A stretch of DNA of 64,000 nt from Bradyrhizobium diazoefficiens (GTDB lineage: Bacteria; Pseudomonadota; Alphaproteobacteria; Rhizobiales; Xanthobacteraceae), in the NCBI RefSeq assembly GCF_016599855.1, contig NZ_CP067041.1, forward strand, positions 4,774,001 through 4,838,000, read 5' to 3'. A model generated the notes under the pieces. It did not search any database and had not been told where the DNA came from. It saw only the letters and a program-made list of their open reading frames with translations. Positions 45,475 to 54,435 of the stretch are shown here, in pieces; position 1 is the first letter of the stretch; every line of letters starts with the position of its first letter. A program made the position numbers and the translations under genes.

Positions 45475-46365
45475 ATGATCATAGACAGCGAGTCACAGGT
45501 CTCGGACGCAGTTATCGAAGCAATGGCAAAGTCGCCGAGCGCGCGGCTGACTCAGATCATGAATTCGCTCGTGAGACATGCTCACGCATTTGCGCGCGAA
45601 GTGAATCTGTCGGAGGAGGAATTCGACGTCGGCATCGATTTCCTCAACCGTATCGGGAAAGCGACAAACGATTCCCACAACGAAGGAATTCTGTTTTCAG
45701 ACGCGATCGGGTTCTCGACCCTGGTTTGCCTGCTCAACAATGGAAAAAACGGCGCGACGGAAACCGCGGCAGCCCTTCTGGGTCCATTCTGGCGGATGAA
45801 CTCCCCTCGGACCGCCAACGGCGATTCAATCGTGCGATCACACACTCCCGGCCCGGTCCTCTTCGCGAACTGCCGGATAATAGATACGAACGGCAGTCCC
45901 TTGGCTGGCGTGGAAGTAGACGTCTGGCAAGCCTCACCCGTCGGTTTGTATGAGAATCAGGACAGCGGCCAGGCGGATATGAACCTCCGTGGTAAGTTCG
46001 TTACCGATCGCGATGGCCGTTTCTGGTTTCGTTCCGTCAAGCCTGCAGGATACCCCGTCCCGACCGACGGCCCCGTCGGCGATCTGCTACGTGCCCAATC
46101 TCGGCATCCCTTCCGTCCTGCTCATCTCCATTTTTTGGCATTCAAGCAGGGTTTCAAAACCTTGGTCACGCAGGTTTTTGTCGATGATGACGAACGACTC
46201 ACGACGGACGTCGTGTTCGGAGTCACGTCTCATCTCGTCGGGCACTACAGACACCACAATGAAGCGGCCCCGACGGCCGACGTGACGGGAGCCTGGTATT
46301 CGCTTGAATACGACTTCGTCATGGAAGCCGGCGAGGCCAAGCTGCCGACTCCGCCCATCAAGTAG
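45475..46365 (+). CDS. Hydroxyquinol 1,2-dioxygenase-like intradiol dioxygenase
   Basis: A 296-residue non-heme Fe(III) enzyme that opens a catechol-type ring between the hydroxyl groups. The N-terminal dimerisation domain (RHAHAFAREVNLSEEEFDVGIDFLNRIG) and the catalytic domain are complete. Iron ligands can be placed: Tyr159 (VGLYENQ), Tyr193 (AGYPVPTDGPVG), His217 and His219 (RPAHLHF). The DGPVG and RHPFRPAH phrases match hydroxyquinol dioxygenases better than catechol enzymes. GGAGG is 7 bases before the ATG. First gene of the rightward operon. The product would be maleylacetate if the substrate is hydroxyquinol. Confidence 0.88.
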   Translation: MIIDSESQVSDAVIEAMAKSPSARLTQIMNSLVRHAHAFAREVNLSEEEFDVGIDFLNRIGKATNDSHNEGILFSDAIGFSTLVCLLNNGKNGATETAAALLGPFWRMNSPRTANGDSIVRSHTPGPVLFANCRIIDTNGSPLAGVEVDVWQASPVGLYENQDSGQADMNLRGKFVTDRDGRFWFRSVKPAGYPVPTDGPVGDLLRAQSRHPFRPAHLHFLAFKQGFKTLVTQVFVDDDERLTTDVVFGVTSHLVGHYRHHNEAAPTADVTGAWYSLEYDFVMEAGEAKLPTPPIK

Positions 46366-46393
46366 TTCCGTCTCACGCTCCGGATCGAGTAAC

Positions 46394-47155
46394 ATGTCCT
46401 ATCCAAGAGATCTCAAGAACAAAGTCGCGCTCGTCGTGGGAGGCGCTGGCGGAATCGGAGCAGCCACCAGTCAATTGCTTGCGGCTGCGGGTGCACGTTT
46501 GATCATCACACACATGCCCGGCCAAGCGCTCGCAGCAGCCGCTGGCAATGTGGTCGCCGAACTGCCCGGCGAAGGCCACAAGGCGTTCGAGGCCGATGTC
46601 TCCATGACCCCTTCTCTGATCGGTTTGCGGGACCGCATTTCCCAGGAGTACGGGCGGCTGGACATTCTGGTGAACGCCGCCGGATTCACGAGACCGGTGG
46701 CGCATGCCGACCTCGACGCTCTGGATGACGACCTCATCGACCAGATGTTCCGCGTGAACTGGCGAGGCCAATTCGCGACCATCAGGACCTTCGCGCCCCT
46801 TTTGGTCGCTTCGGGTGACGGATTAGTCGTTTCGATATCGTCGATAGCCGCTTTCACCGGGGTGGGCTCTTCGATCGCATACTGCGCCGCGAAGGCCGGT
46901 ATCGACATCATGACCAAATGTCTGGCACGCGTCCTCGCGCCTCACGTACGCGTTCTCGCCGTATCTCCAGGGGTCGTGGACACGACTTTCGTCCCAGGAC
47001 GGGATGTCGGCTTCAACGACAAGGTATCGAATACCACGCCGCTCAAGCGGATCGCGGAGCCAAGCGATATCGCGGCTGGAATCCTCGCATGCGCGACGCA
47101 TCTTGGCTTTTCGACTGGAACGACGATCGTCGTCGACGGCGGGCGCGCACTGTGA
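46394..47155 (+). CDS. Short-chain dehydrogenase/reductase (SDR)
   Basis: About 253 residues of the classical SDR family. The NAD(P) loop is VALVVGGAGGIGAATSQLL (TGxxxGIG type with GG in first place), then LVNAAGFTRPV and the catalytic Ser, Tyr and Lys in ISSIAAFTGVGSSIAYCAAKAG. The C-terminal signature VVDGGRAL is present. The ATG at 46394 fits homology; the preceding gene ends 28 bases upstream. It probably reduces or oxidises a pathway intermediate; a role in place of maleylacetate reductase is a guess. Confidence 0.9.
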   Translation: MSYPRDLKNKVALVVGGAGGIGAATSQLLAAAGARLIITHMPGQALAAAAGNVVAELPGEGHKAFEADVSMTPSLIGLRDRISQEYGRLDILVNAAGFTRPVAHADLDALDDDLIDQMFRVNWRGQFATIRTFAPLLVASGDGLVVSISSIAAFTGVGSSIAYCAAKAGIDIMTKCLARVLAPHVRVLAVSPGVVDTTFVPGRDVGFNDKVSNTTPLKRIAEPSDIAAGILACATHLGFSTGTTIVVDGGRAL

Positions 47156-47175
47156 CCAACGCAAAAGAGAGGGCC

Positions 47176-48099
47176 GTGTCGAATAAAGTCATCATCACCT
47201 GTGCCGTCACCGGAAACCTGACCAAGCCGGGAGACACGCCGCACCTTCCGATTACTCCATCGCAGATCGCCCTCGCCTGTCTCGGCGCGGCCAGCGCCGG
47301 TGCAGCCGTCGTCCACATTCATGTGCGCGACCCGGCGACCGGCGCTCCCTCCATGGAACTGGCGCTTTACAGGGAAGTCGTCAGACTGATCCGCGCCAAG
47401 AACCCGGATCTCATTCTGAACCTCACCACTGGCCCGGGCGGCCGCTTCGTTCCCTCTCCCGACGAACCTAAAATCGCCGCGCTGGGAACAACGCTCATGG
47501 TTCCGGAACGTCGCGTCGAACACGTCGCTGCACTGCAGCCCGACATCTGCACGCTCGATCTCAATACCATGAACTCGGGTGCGGAGGTCGTCATCAACAC
47601 CCCATCGAACGTCCGGCGCATGGCAAAGGTCATCCGCGAAGCAGGTGTCCGCCCCGAGCTCGAGCTTTTCGATTCCGGCGATATCGCGTTGATGCACGAT
47701 CTGCTTAAAGATGGGACCTTGAGCGGCCCCCTTCTCTGCTCCTTCGTCATGGGAGTGCGTTACGGGTTTCAGCCGAGTCCAGAGACGGTTCTTTACGCAC
47801 GCAATCTGCTTCCGCCAGGCGCGCAATTCACCGTCATCGGAATCGGTCGAGCGATGTTTAAGATGGCCGCGCAGTCGTATCTCGCCGGTGGACATGTCCG
47901 GGTCGGTCTGGAAGATTCCATCTATCTGTCTAAGGGCACGCTGGCCCCATCCAATGCCGCGCTGGTCGAAAAGGTCGCTCGGATGGTGCGGGACCTCGGC
48001 GGGGACGTCGCGTCGGCGAGCGAGGCCCGCAGCATTCTCCAGCTTCCTCAGCGGCAGGTCCCCGATCTTCTGAGCGACCAGGCTTCTGCGGTGGGTTGA
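47176..48099 (+). CDS. Beta-keto acid cleavage enzyme (BKACE, DUF849)
   Basis: About 307 residues of the family of 3-keto-5-aminohexanoate cleavage enzyme (Kce). These Zn-dependent enzymes react a beta-keto acid with acetyl-CoA to give acetoacetate and a new acyl-CoA. The zinc site is in VVHIHVRDPATG; further motifs are NLTTGPGGRF, LDLNTMNSG, PELELFDSGDIALM and GHVRVGLEDSIYLSKG, with the Arg and Glu residues expected near the active site. The GTG start at 47176 has AGAGAGGG upstream; a GTG overlapping the SDR stop (47152) is the alternative. Its position after a dioxygenase suggests beta-ketoadipate or a relative as substrate; this is inference. Confidence 0.9.
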   Translation: MSNKVIITCAVTGNLTKPGDTPHLPITPSQIALACLGAASAGAAVVHIHVRDPATGAPSMELALYREVVRLIRAKNPDLILNLTTGPGGRFVPSPDEPKIAALGTTLMVPERRVEHVAALQPDICTLDLNTMNSGAEVVINTPSNVRRMAKVIREAGVRPELELFDSGDIALMHDLLKDGTLSGPLLCSFVMGVRYGFQPSPETVLYARNLLPPGAQFTVIGIGRAMFKMAAQSYLAGGHVRVGLEDSIYLSKGTLAPSNAALVEKVARMVRDLGGDVASASEARSILQLPQRQVPDLLSDQASAVG

Positions 48100-48217
48100 G
48101 GCGACGGCCGAGCTTCGTTGGCTTGCCGGTTGATGCTCGCGTACTTGTGGGACTGCTCGGATCATCCCCCACAAGGCAGACGATGCACCTTCCGGAAATA
48201 CGATTGGACTGAGAGTG

Positions 48218-49630
48218 ATGGAACTAATCAAATCCGAAGTCTTTCAGGGGTCCGCATCTTCGGCCCAGAATGCGGAGGGGTTCGACACGGATCTTTTCGT
48301 GATAGGCGGTGGCTCTGGCGGCGTTCGCGCGGCCCGCATTGCAGCCGGCCACGGAGCACGTGTCATGCTCGCCGAAGAGCATCGGGTCGGCGGGACCTGC
48401 GTCATCAGAGGATGCGTGCCTAAGAAGTTGCTCGTATACGCAAGCCGCTTCGCTCACGATTTTCGCGACGCCGAAGGCTTTGGCTGGACGGTGCCCACGC
48501 CGCATTTCGACTGGAACAGCTTGATCACGAACAAGGACGCCGAGATAGACAGGTTGGAGAACGTCTACCAATCAAACCTCGAGAAGACCAAAGTTGAAAT
48601 ACTTCGGAGCCGTGCCGTCGTCGAAGGGGCGCACGAGGTGCGCGTCGTAAAAACCGGAAGATTGGTGCGTGCGAGATTCATCTTGATCGCGGTAGGCGCC
48701 AATCCCTCGACACTGCCGGTGCCAGGAGGCGATCTTGCGATCACATCCAACGAGGCCTTCTATCTGACGAAACGACCAGATCACGTTCTGATCGTTGGAG
48801 GCGGCTATATATCCGTTGAATTCGCCGGCATATTTGCGGGGTTGGGAAGCCGGGTGACCCTCGTTCACAGAGGTGATAAGCTTTTGCGCGGTTTCGACCA
48901 CGCCATTCAGGATCGTCTGGGCGATACCTATCGCAAACGCGGAATTGAAGTGCTTCTGGGCCGGAAGGTCGAGGACATCCGGAAGGTCGGCGGCTTCCTT
49001 GAGGTTCGCCTGTCGGATGGCACGATTCGTCGCGTAGACGAGGTCATGGCGGCGACCGGCCGCAAGCCGCACACGAAAGGTCTCGGCTTGGAAGGCGCCG
49101 GGATTGTACCGGACGACGACGGTGCGATTCCGGTAAATGATCATTGTCAGACCAAAGTCCCGTCCATCTACGCGGTCGGCGACGTCACAAACCACCCTCA
49201 CCTAACACCCGTCGCAATTCGCGAAGGACATGCGGTCGCCGATACTCTGTTCGGGGGGAGGCCAACCCCGATCGTGCACGAGCTGATTCCTACCGCAGTC
49301 TTTTCGACTCCTGAGATCGGCACGGTTGGCCTCACCGAGGCGGCTGCGAGACATCAATACGGCCACGTCACGATCTTCCAAGCCACCTTTCGTGACATGA
49401 AAGCGACCCTCTCAGGGAGCGAGGAGCGAACCTTCATGAAGCTGATCACTCATCCTTCTACCGACAAGGTGCTCGGCGTTCACATCGTGGGCCACGAGGC
49501 GGCCGAACTCATACAGCTCGTGGGCGTCGCCATGACCATGGGAGCGACCAAAGCAGATTTCGATCGCACGATGGCAGTTCATCCCACGGCTGCGGAAGAA
49601 CTTGTCACAATGCGGACGCCTTCCAACTAA
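48218..49630 (+). CDS. Glutathione-disulfide reductase-like flavoprotein
   Basis: About 470 residues of the pyridine nucleotide-disulfide oxidoreductase family. The FAD loop is DLFVIGGGSGGVRAARIAAG, the redox pair is in GGTCVIRGCVPKKLLVYAS (Cys-x4-Cys), the NADPH loop in VLIVGGGYISVEFAGIFAGLG followed by HRGDKLLRGFD, and the C-terminal His-Glu in VHPTAAEELVTMR. All are as in glutathione reductase. GTG at 48215 is an alternative start next to the ATG. It lies 118 bases after the BKACE gene and regenerates GSH, which suits the GST and hydroquinone reductases in the region. From memory, a glutathione-reductase-like gene also sits in the tft cluster of 2,4,5-T degraders. Confidence 0.92.
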   Translation: MELIKSEVFQGSASSAQNAEGFDTDLFVIGGGSGGVRAARIAAGHGARVMLAEEHRVGGTCVIRGCVPKKLLVYASRFAHDFRDAEGFGWTVPTPHFDWNSLITNKDAEIDRLENVYQSNLEKTKVEILRSRAVVEGAHEVRVVKTGRLVRARFILIAVGANPSTLPVPGGDLAITSNEAFYLTKRPDHVLIVGGGYISVEFAGIFAGLGSRVTLVHRGDKLLRGFDHAIQDRLGDTYRKRGIEVLLGRKVEDIRKVGGFLEVRLSDGTIRRVDEVMAATGRKPHTKGLGLEGAGIVPDDDGAIPVNDHCQTKVPSIYAVGDVTNHPHLTPVAIREGHAVADTLFGGRPTPIVHELIPTAVFSTPEIGTVGLTEAAARHQYGHVTIFQATFRDMKATLSGSEERTFMKLITHPSTDKVLGVHIVGHEAAELIQLVGVAMTMGATKADFDRTMAVHPTAAEELVTMRTPSN

Positions 49631-49693
49631 CCTCATGACATTTTCGCGTCGGGTCCGCTAGTTGAACTCGCTCTTCGCAACAATCGAACCAAC

Positions 49694-50641
49694 ATGAGCT
49701 TATTCGAGGACATGACGGCGTTCGTCTACGCTGCCGAAGCTCAGAGCTTTTCCGGCGCCGCCAGACGGCTCGGCATCGCCAAGTCCATCGTCAGCCGACG
49801 GATGAACTCTCTCGAGGACAGGCTTGGCACCAGCCTGTTCAATCGCACGACGCGCCGCCTCAGCTTGACGGAGACCGGACGGGCGTACTTCGAGAGGGCC
49901 CGCCGGATACTTGCTGATGTAACGGACGCCGAGGACGTGACTCGTCACCTCCAGGGCGAAGTGAGAGGCAGGCTCAAGGTCGCCGCCCCTATGTCGTTTG
50001 GCGTGCAGCATCTCGCGCCGGCAGTAACCGAGTTCTTGACCGCTCACCCCCAGGTGGAGATTGAACTTGATCTCAACGATAGATGTGTCGACGTCGTAAG
50101 TGACGGCTATGACCTCGCCGTGCAAATCGGCGAACTGCCCGACTCATCATTGATCGTACGCACCCTGGCACCCTGCCGTCACGTCGTATGTGCCAGTCCG
50201 ACGTATCTTGCCGCCCACGGCGAGCCCGGTGTGCCCAGCGATCTCGTAAAGCAAGGCCACGACTGCTTAGTTTACAGCAACCGGCCTGCATTAGAGCAGT
50301 GGAGATTCCGAATTGCAGGGAAATGGCAGGAGGTAAGCGTTGTTGCCTGCAGACTCGGCGCCAACAGCGCGAAGATTCTAATGGATGCTGCCATCGCCGG
50401 CCTAGGCCTGGCCGTACTACCTACCTTCGTCGTTAGTGACGCGCTCGTGTCTGGCCAGCTAACGCAGGTGCTCGGCGATTACGAATTCTACGATCCCTCT
50501 ATTCGTGTCGTCTGGCCGCAGAACCGCCAGCTATCGGCGAAAGTTCGCGCGTTCGTTGATTTTCTCGGCGCCCGATTTGGTGGGGTGCCCTACTGGGATA
50601 AGGCTATTGCCAATGGGGCGGCCCGACAACTCGGCGCCTGA
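49694..50641 (+). CDS. LysR-family transcriptional regulator
   Basis: A 315-residue LysR-type regulator. The N-terminus reads MTAFVYAAEAQSFSGAARRLG, then AKSIVSRRMNSLEDRLGTSL; the effector domain follows (RLKVAAPMSFGVQHLAPAV, DLAVQIGELPDSSLIVRTL). It is a close paralogue of the LysR protein at 28.3 kb. It starts 63 bases after the glutathione reductase gene in the same direction and may be read through from the catabolic operon, giving a second regulator besides LacI. Confidence 0.92.
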   Translation: MSLFEDMTAFVYAAEAQSFSGAARRLGIAKSIVSRRMNSLEDRLGTSLFNRTTRRLSLTETGRAYFERARRILADVTDAEDVTRHLQGEVRGRLKVAAPMSFGVQHLAPAVTEFLTAHPQVEIELDLNDRCVDVVSDGYDLAVQIGELPDSSLIVRTLAPCRHVVCASPTYLAAHGEPGVPSDLVKQGHDCLVYSNRPALEQWRFRIAGKWQEVSVVACRLGANSAKILMDAAIAGLGLAVLPTFVVSDALVSGQLTQVLGDYEFYDPSIRVVWPQNRQLSAKVRAFVDFLGARFGGVPYWDKAIANGAARQLGA

Positions 50642-50680
50642 CAAACGAAGCAAAACGCAGCAAGCCTATTCTATTCATGG

Positions 50681-50815
50681 GTGAAAACAGCTAAGACTCT
50701 ACGCCAACACTACGTCGTCGGCGGTCAGGGGTCCTGTAGTGTAGTGCTGCTGCACGGCTCGGCTGAGACTTGGCTTACCTGGCATCGTGTCATGCCCGGG
50801 CTGGCCAAAAGCCAC
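50681..50815 (+). pseudogene. Alpha/beta hydrolase, N-terminal scrap
   Basis: A frame with GQGSCSVVLLHGSAETWLTWHRV resembles the first strand and oxyanion loop (HGSxETW) of epoxide-hydrolase-like alpha/beta hydrolases. It ends after about 45 codons, where the sequence runs abruptly into the inverted ribD remnant. Confidence 0.6.
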
Positions 50816-51111
50816 GGTGCGGCCGCGATAATCAGGTCCACGCAGGTTGGGCCACGTGAACTGACAAGTGCGCACGGCTCAAGGGTTACGTAAATCGTCG
50901 CTCCGCGCGCCGCTTGTCCGGCGTCGGCGAGTGCCATGGCTTCGGCGTGAGGCCGGCCCCCGGGTCAGTAACCCCGACCGATGATAGTGGCGTCTCTGAC
51001 GATGATGCATCCGACATTTGGGTTCGGCGCCGTCGTGCCGCGCGCCTGCTCGGATAATGCGATGGTCATTTTCATCCATCGTGAGTCTTCCGCACTTCGA
51101 TCTTTCGCCAT
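50816..51111 (-). pseudogene. ribD (riboflavin deaminase domain) remnant
   Basis: Read leftwards from an ATG at 51111: MKMTIALSEQARGTTAPNPN, then VGCIIVRDATIIGRGY, a TGA stop in frame, and PGGRPHAEAMALADAG, then ARGATIYVTLEPCA. These are the deaminase motifs of RibD, including the zinc-binding HAE and the start of PCxxxGRTPPC, which is damaged (PCALVSSRGPTC). The gene stops where it meets the hydrolase scrap; the reductase domain is missing. Confidence 0.78.
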
Positions 51112-51341
51112 GACAAGCCCCTGCGTTTGGTCGCTCGTTTCACGTGTCGAAAGGATTGCTGAGTAGTGGCGCGTCGCGGAAGCGGGGCCGGTGGAACAAA
51201 ATTCGCGCGAGCCAAACCTTGTGCGTCTTACTCTACAGTGAGACGGCAAATCCATTGCGATTTAGCGCGGATTAAACCTCGTTCGGTGTGAACTGATTCA
51301 ACTCCTCGGTGGGTTTTCGCTGACGCCCGAAGCCGGCGGCT

Positions 51342-52292
51342 TCACTTCGAATTGCGCTGCTCTTCTATGCGGCGCTGCCATGGTGGAGTACCGGCGAAGC
51401 GTTTGATGAGGAAGTCAATGAACACTCGTACCTTCGCGGGAAGGTGCTCGTTTGGCGGATAGACAGCATAAATATTGCCGATGTCGAAGGGCGGCTGATC
51501 GAGCTCGATTATCTCGAGTTTGCCATCGGCGACGGCGTTCGCGACGATAAACGTAGGCTGGTAGACGACCCCCATTCCCGCAACCGCGGCAGCGACGAGC
51601 GCATCGCCATTGCCGGCTCGCAAGGGGCCGGAAATCGGGACGCGGAGGTCGCCGCCGCTCGCGAAGCTCCACGAGTTCGGGCCGACGGCGTGTGACAATG
51701 TGTAGCCGAGACAACGATGGTCCTTGAGGTCGGTCACCTTTTTCGGCCGGCCGTGCTTCCTGAGATATGTGGGTGATGCGCAGACAGCCAGTTGGCAGGG
51801 CGCGAGTCGCCGCGCGATCATGGGCGAGTCCTGAAGTCGTCCAATGCGTATCGCGAGATCCCATCCCTCTTCGACAAGATCGATCAGGCGATCGTTTAGA
51901 CCAAGATCGACGGTCAAGGCCGGATGAACCTTGGAGAGATCGTTGAGCAGTGGCGCGATCTCGCTGGCGCCAAAAGACACGGGAACGTTCACCCTCAGCA
52001 AGCCGCGGACGACAAGCTTGTCAGCGGCGGCAGCTGCCTCGGCTTCCTGAAGGTCGGCGAGAATTCGCTCGGCGGCCCGGACGTAGCTGCGTCCGATTTC
52101 GGTCGGGGTCACCTTTCGCGTTGTGCGATGCAATAGCCGCACACCCAGTCTCTGTTCGATGGCGGCAATATGCTTGGTCGCCATAGTCGGCGACATCTGC
52201 AGCGCGCGGGCGGCGCTCGACAGACTTCCAAGCTCGACGACCTTGAGCAGCACCTGAATTCCCTGAAAACGATCTAGCAACTGTCGCCTCAC
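51342..52292 (-). CDS. LysR-family transcriptional regulator
   Basis: About 316 residues beginning at a GTG. The helix-turn-helix is IQVLLKVVELGSLSSAARALQ, then SPTMATKHIAAIEQRLGVRL; the effector domain has LRVNVPVSFGASEIAPLLND and AVAGMGVVYQPTFIVANAV. It belongs to the same general LysR branch as the 28 and 49.7 kb proteins. The neighbouring DNA is decayed; the nearest divergent gene is wrbA, about 700 bases away, so the target is not clear. Confidence 0.9.
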   Translation of the reverse strand: MRRQLLDRFQGIQVLLKVVELGSLSSAARALQMSPTMATKHIAAIEQRLGVRLLHRTTRKVTPTEIGRSYVRAAERILADLQEAEAAAAADKLVVRGLLRVNVPVSFGASEIAPLLNDLSKVHPALTVDLGLNDRLIDLVEEGWDLAIRIGRLQDSPMIARRLAPCQLAVCASPTYLRKHGRPKKVTDLKDHRCLGYTLSHAVGPNSWSFASGGDLRVPISGPLRAGNGDALVAAAVAGMGVVYQPTFIVANAVADGKLEIIELDQPPFDIGNIYAVYPPNEHLPAKVRVFIDFLIKRFAGTPPWQRRIEEQRNSK

Positions 52293-53001
52293 ACTTAGGG
52301 TGTTGGAAATTAGTGCGGACTATTCGATTAACAACAAATTCGCAAGTAATTAAGCTGCGAGGCACGTCGGGTGAGAGCATGCGACGAGTCGTAGCTTCAT
52401 GCCGTCTCACTGCGATCATTCTTCCGCAGGCGATCGATGTAGCGAGCATCCTCGGGCGTTAGCGCTGCGGCTTCTTCAGCGCGGATTCGAGTGGCGTCCA
52501 AATTAAGCGATACGGGCGTGATCACCTGATTCTCCGGCGAAGAGCAGGCCTGGACGAGAATCGCTCTTACGTTTGCGGGCAAGCCGCATGACGGTCGTTG
52601 TCCACACACAGCATAGGTAGGGCAATTGAAAGGCTGTGTCGGGGAAGAGCGGTGCGCGGGTTCATACTGTTGGTACGAAGAGAACGTCTGTATCGCGGGA
52701 TTATCGCAGCACTAGATGGGCGATAGCCTCGCGAGCGTTTTCCAACCAACTGCCCGCCACGTTTGAAGCCCCATCGACGGTGTCGCTCCAGAAACAGGAT
52801 TACGCCTGAGAGGCGGGATCTGGCCGTGACGTCAACCGAAGAGGGGCTGGATGGACTAACGGAGTTCATTGTCACGAGGAGAAGCTGGAACGCGGATGAA
52901 CATTCATTGGCTTCTACGAGCAACAGGTTGACTGCGCGCTGCGTCGGTTGACACTGATAACGCCTCGCACCTGAGGGTGCGTCCGAATAAGGATCTCCAA
53001 A
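52293..53001. other. Gap between LysR and wrbA
   Basis: No gene is assigned. A short leftward frame (52397-52609) ends TPEDARYIDRLRKNDRSETA, which could be the tail of a small protein, but it has no good start. Confidence 0.4.
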
Positions 53002-53604
53002 ATGACTAAAGTTCTTGTGCTTTATTACTCGTCTCACGGTCACATCGAGGCGATGGCTCACGCCGCAGCGGAAGGTGCGCAATCCGCAGGCGTAGAAGTC
53101 GACGTAAAGCGCGTTCCCGAGACGACGCCCGAGGAAGTTGCTCGGAAAAATGGCTTCAAGCTTGATCAAAAGGCGCCGATTGCGAGCGTCGACGATCTCG
53201 CTGGCTACGAGGGCATAATTTTCGGGTTTCCGACGCGTTTCGGGACTATGCCCGCGCAAATGAAGGCATTTTTGGATCAGACTGGCGGGCTCTGGTACGA
53301 ACGAAAGCTTGTCGGCAAAGTCGGCTCGATCTTCACGTCGTCGGGCACGCAGCATGGCGGGCAGGAATCGACGATCCTCGGAAGCATTCCGCTGTTGCTT
53401 CACCACGGCATGATCATTGTCGGTCTTCCCTATACAGCGCGGGGCCAGATGCGCCTCGATGAAATCACTGGCGGTTCGCCGTATGGAGCATCGACTATCG
53501 CGGCACCGGATCGCTCGCGCCAGCCGTCGACGAATGAACTCGAACTTGCTTCACTGCAAGGGAAGTTCGTTGCCGAAGTTGCCCGAAAACAAGCTGCGGT
53601 CTGA
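53002..53604 (+). CDS. wrbA: NAD(P)H:quinone oxidoreductase WrbA
   Basis: A 200-residue flavodoxin-like FMN enzyme that reduces quinones by two electrons, avoiding semiquinones. Typical parts: [17 protein letters not shown] (phosphate loop of FMN), [27 protein letters not shown], then [15 protein letters not shown] and [20 protein letters not shown]. Full length and intact. AAGGATCT stands 5 bases upstream of the ATG. The role fits detoxification of quinones from the aromatic pathways in the region. It is not tightly linked to other intact genes. Confidence 0.95.
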   Translation: MTKVLVLYYSSHGHIEAMAHAAAEGAQSAGVEVDVKRVPETTPEEVARKNGFKLDQKAPIASVDDLAGYEGIIFGFPTRFGTMPAQMKAFLDQTGGLWYERKLVGKVGSIFTSSGTQHGGQESTILGSIPLLLHHGMIIVGLPYTARGQMRLDEITGGSPYGASTIAAPDRSRQPSTNELELASLQGKFVAEVARKQAAV

Positions 53605-53647
53605 GAGCGGTCCCGGATGGGCGCCGGTACAGTATTTGGTCGGCGCC

Positions 53648-53870
53648 TCAGCGCTCCAGCGACTTGAACATCTGGCGGGCAATGTCAACCAACCGGGTAC
53701 GTTCTGCATTTAGGTCCGTTGTCCGCCAGCTGAGAATGATGGTAAAGTAGCACCGACTTCGGCGATGGGACGAAGGACCGCGTCGTCGCGACGCATTCGC
53801 TTCATCGACGCCGGAACGACTCTGACGCCGAAACCGGCCGCAGCCATGCCAACGGCCGTTTGCACTTCCT
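53648..53870 (-). pseudogene. LysR regulator, C-terminal remnant
   Basis: In two frames: VQTAVGMAAAGFGVRVVPAS, then MRRDDAVLRPIAEVGAT, and after a frameshift TIILSWRTTDLNAERTRLVD and IARQMFKSLER. This is the usual end of a LysR effector domain. The DNA-binding part is missing, since the sequence joins a glycosyltransferase remnant upstream. Confidence 0.65.
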
Positions 53871-54300
53871 TCGCTGATCGCGCCGACCTCCGGCACGATT
53901 AGATCGAGATGGCTGAAGAGAATTTCGGCAGTGGCGTCTGTCGACCCGTCGTCAGCGATCAGGATCTGATCGAGCGGATCCCGCCGGGCGAGAAGCCGCT
54001 CGATCGCATCCGATAGACCTGTGGCTTCGTTTTAGGCCGCAAGGATGACGGCCGGTATCGGACGGTCTGGAGCATAACCGATGTCGTCGGGGCGGTGGCC
54101 GTCGCTGCTCGAACAAGCGGCGGATGCGGTGGATCGAGGCCGATCAGCAAAGTTTCATAAAGTATCATAGAGAGTGAGCGCGAACCCTGTCGCCCAGGTT
54201 GCGGCCGCACCGGACAATAACGTCCGCACAAGAAGCGCGATCGACAGCGCGAGGACCCCATGGCCTGGAAGAATATGCCAGGGACTGCGGCGCGTCGGGC
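53871..54300 (-). pseudogene. Family 2 glycosyltransferase remnant
   Basis: Read leftwards: an N-terminal membrane part (WHILPGHGVLALSIALLVRTL), then in another frame IPAVILAA, a TAA stop, NEATGLSDAIERLLARRDPL and DQILIADDGSTDATAEIL. The DDGSTD motif is the nucleotide-sugar site of GT2 enzymes (PgaC/NodC-like proteins share it). The catalytic C-terminal half is lost at the junction with the LysR remnant. Several frameshifts. Confidence 0.65.
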
Positions 54301-54435
54301 GGGGAGAAGCTACGACGAAAGGCTGGGCAAAGCTGCGCAATGCGGGGAGTTCCTGCGATGCGGGCGACGCTCGCAAGAACGAGACGGCGACATCACGTCT
54401 TTTGTAAGCGCCGGGTTCCGGGGCAGGTGCGGCGT

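Noticed and set aside
46942..48231. Long leftward open frame opposite the SDR and BKACE genes
   Set aside because: It is the antisense of two well-supported genes and is rich in Arg, His and Asp without domain patterns.
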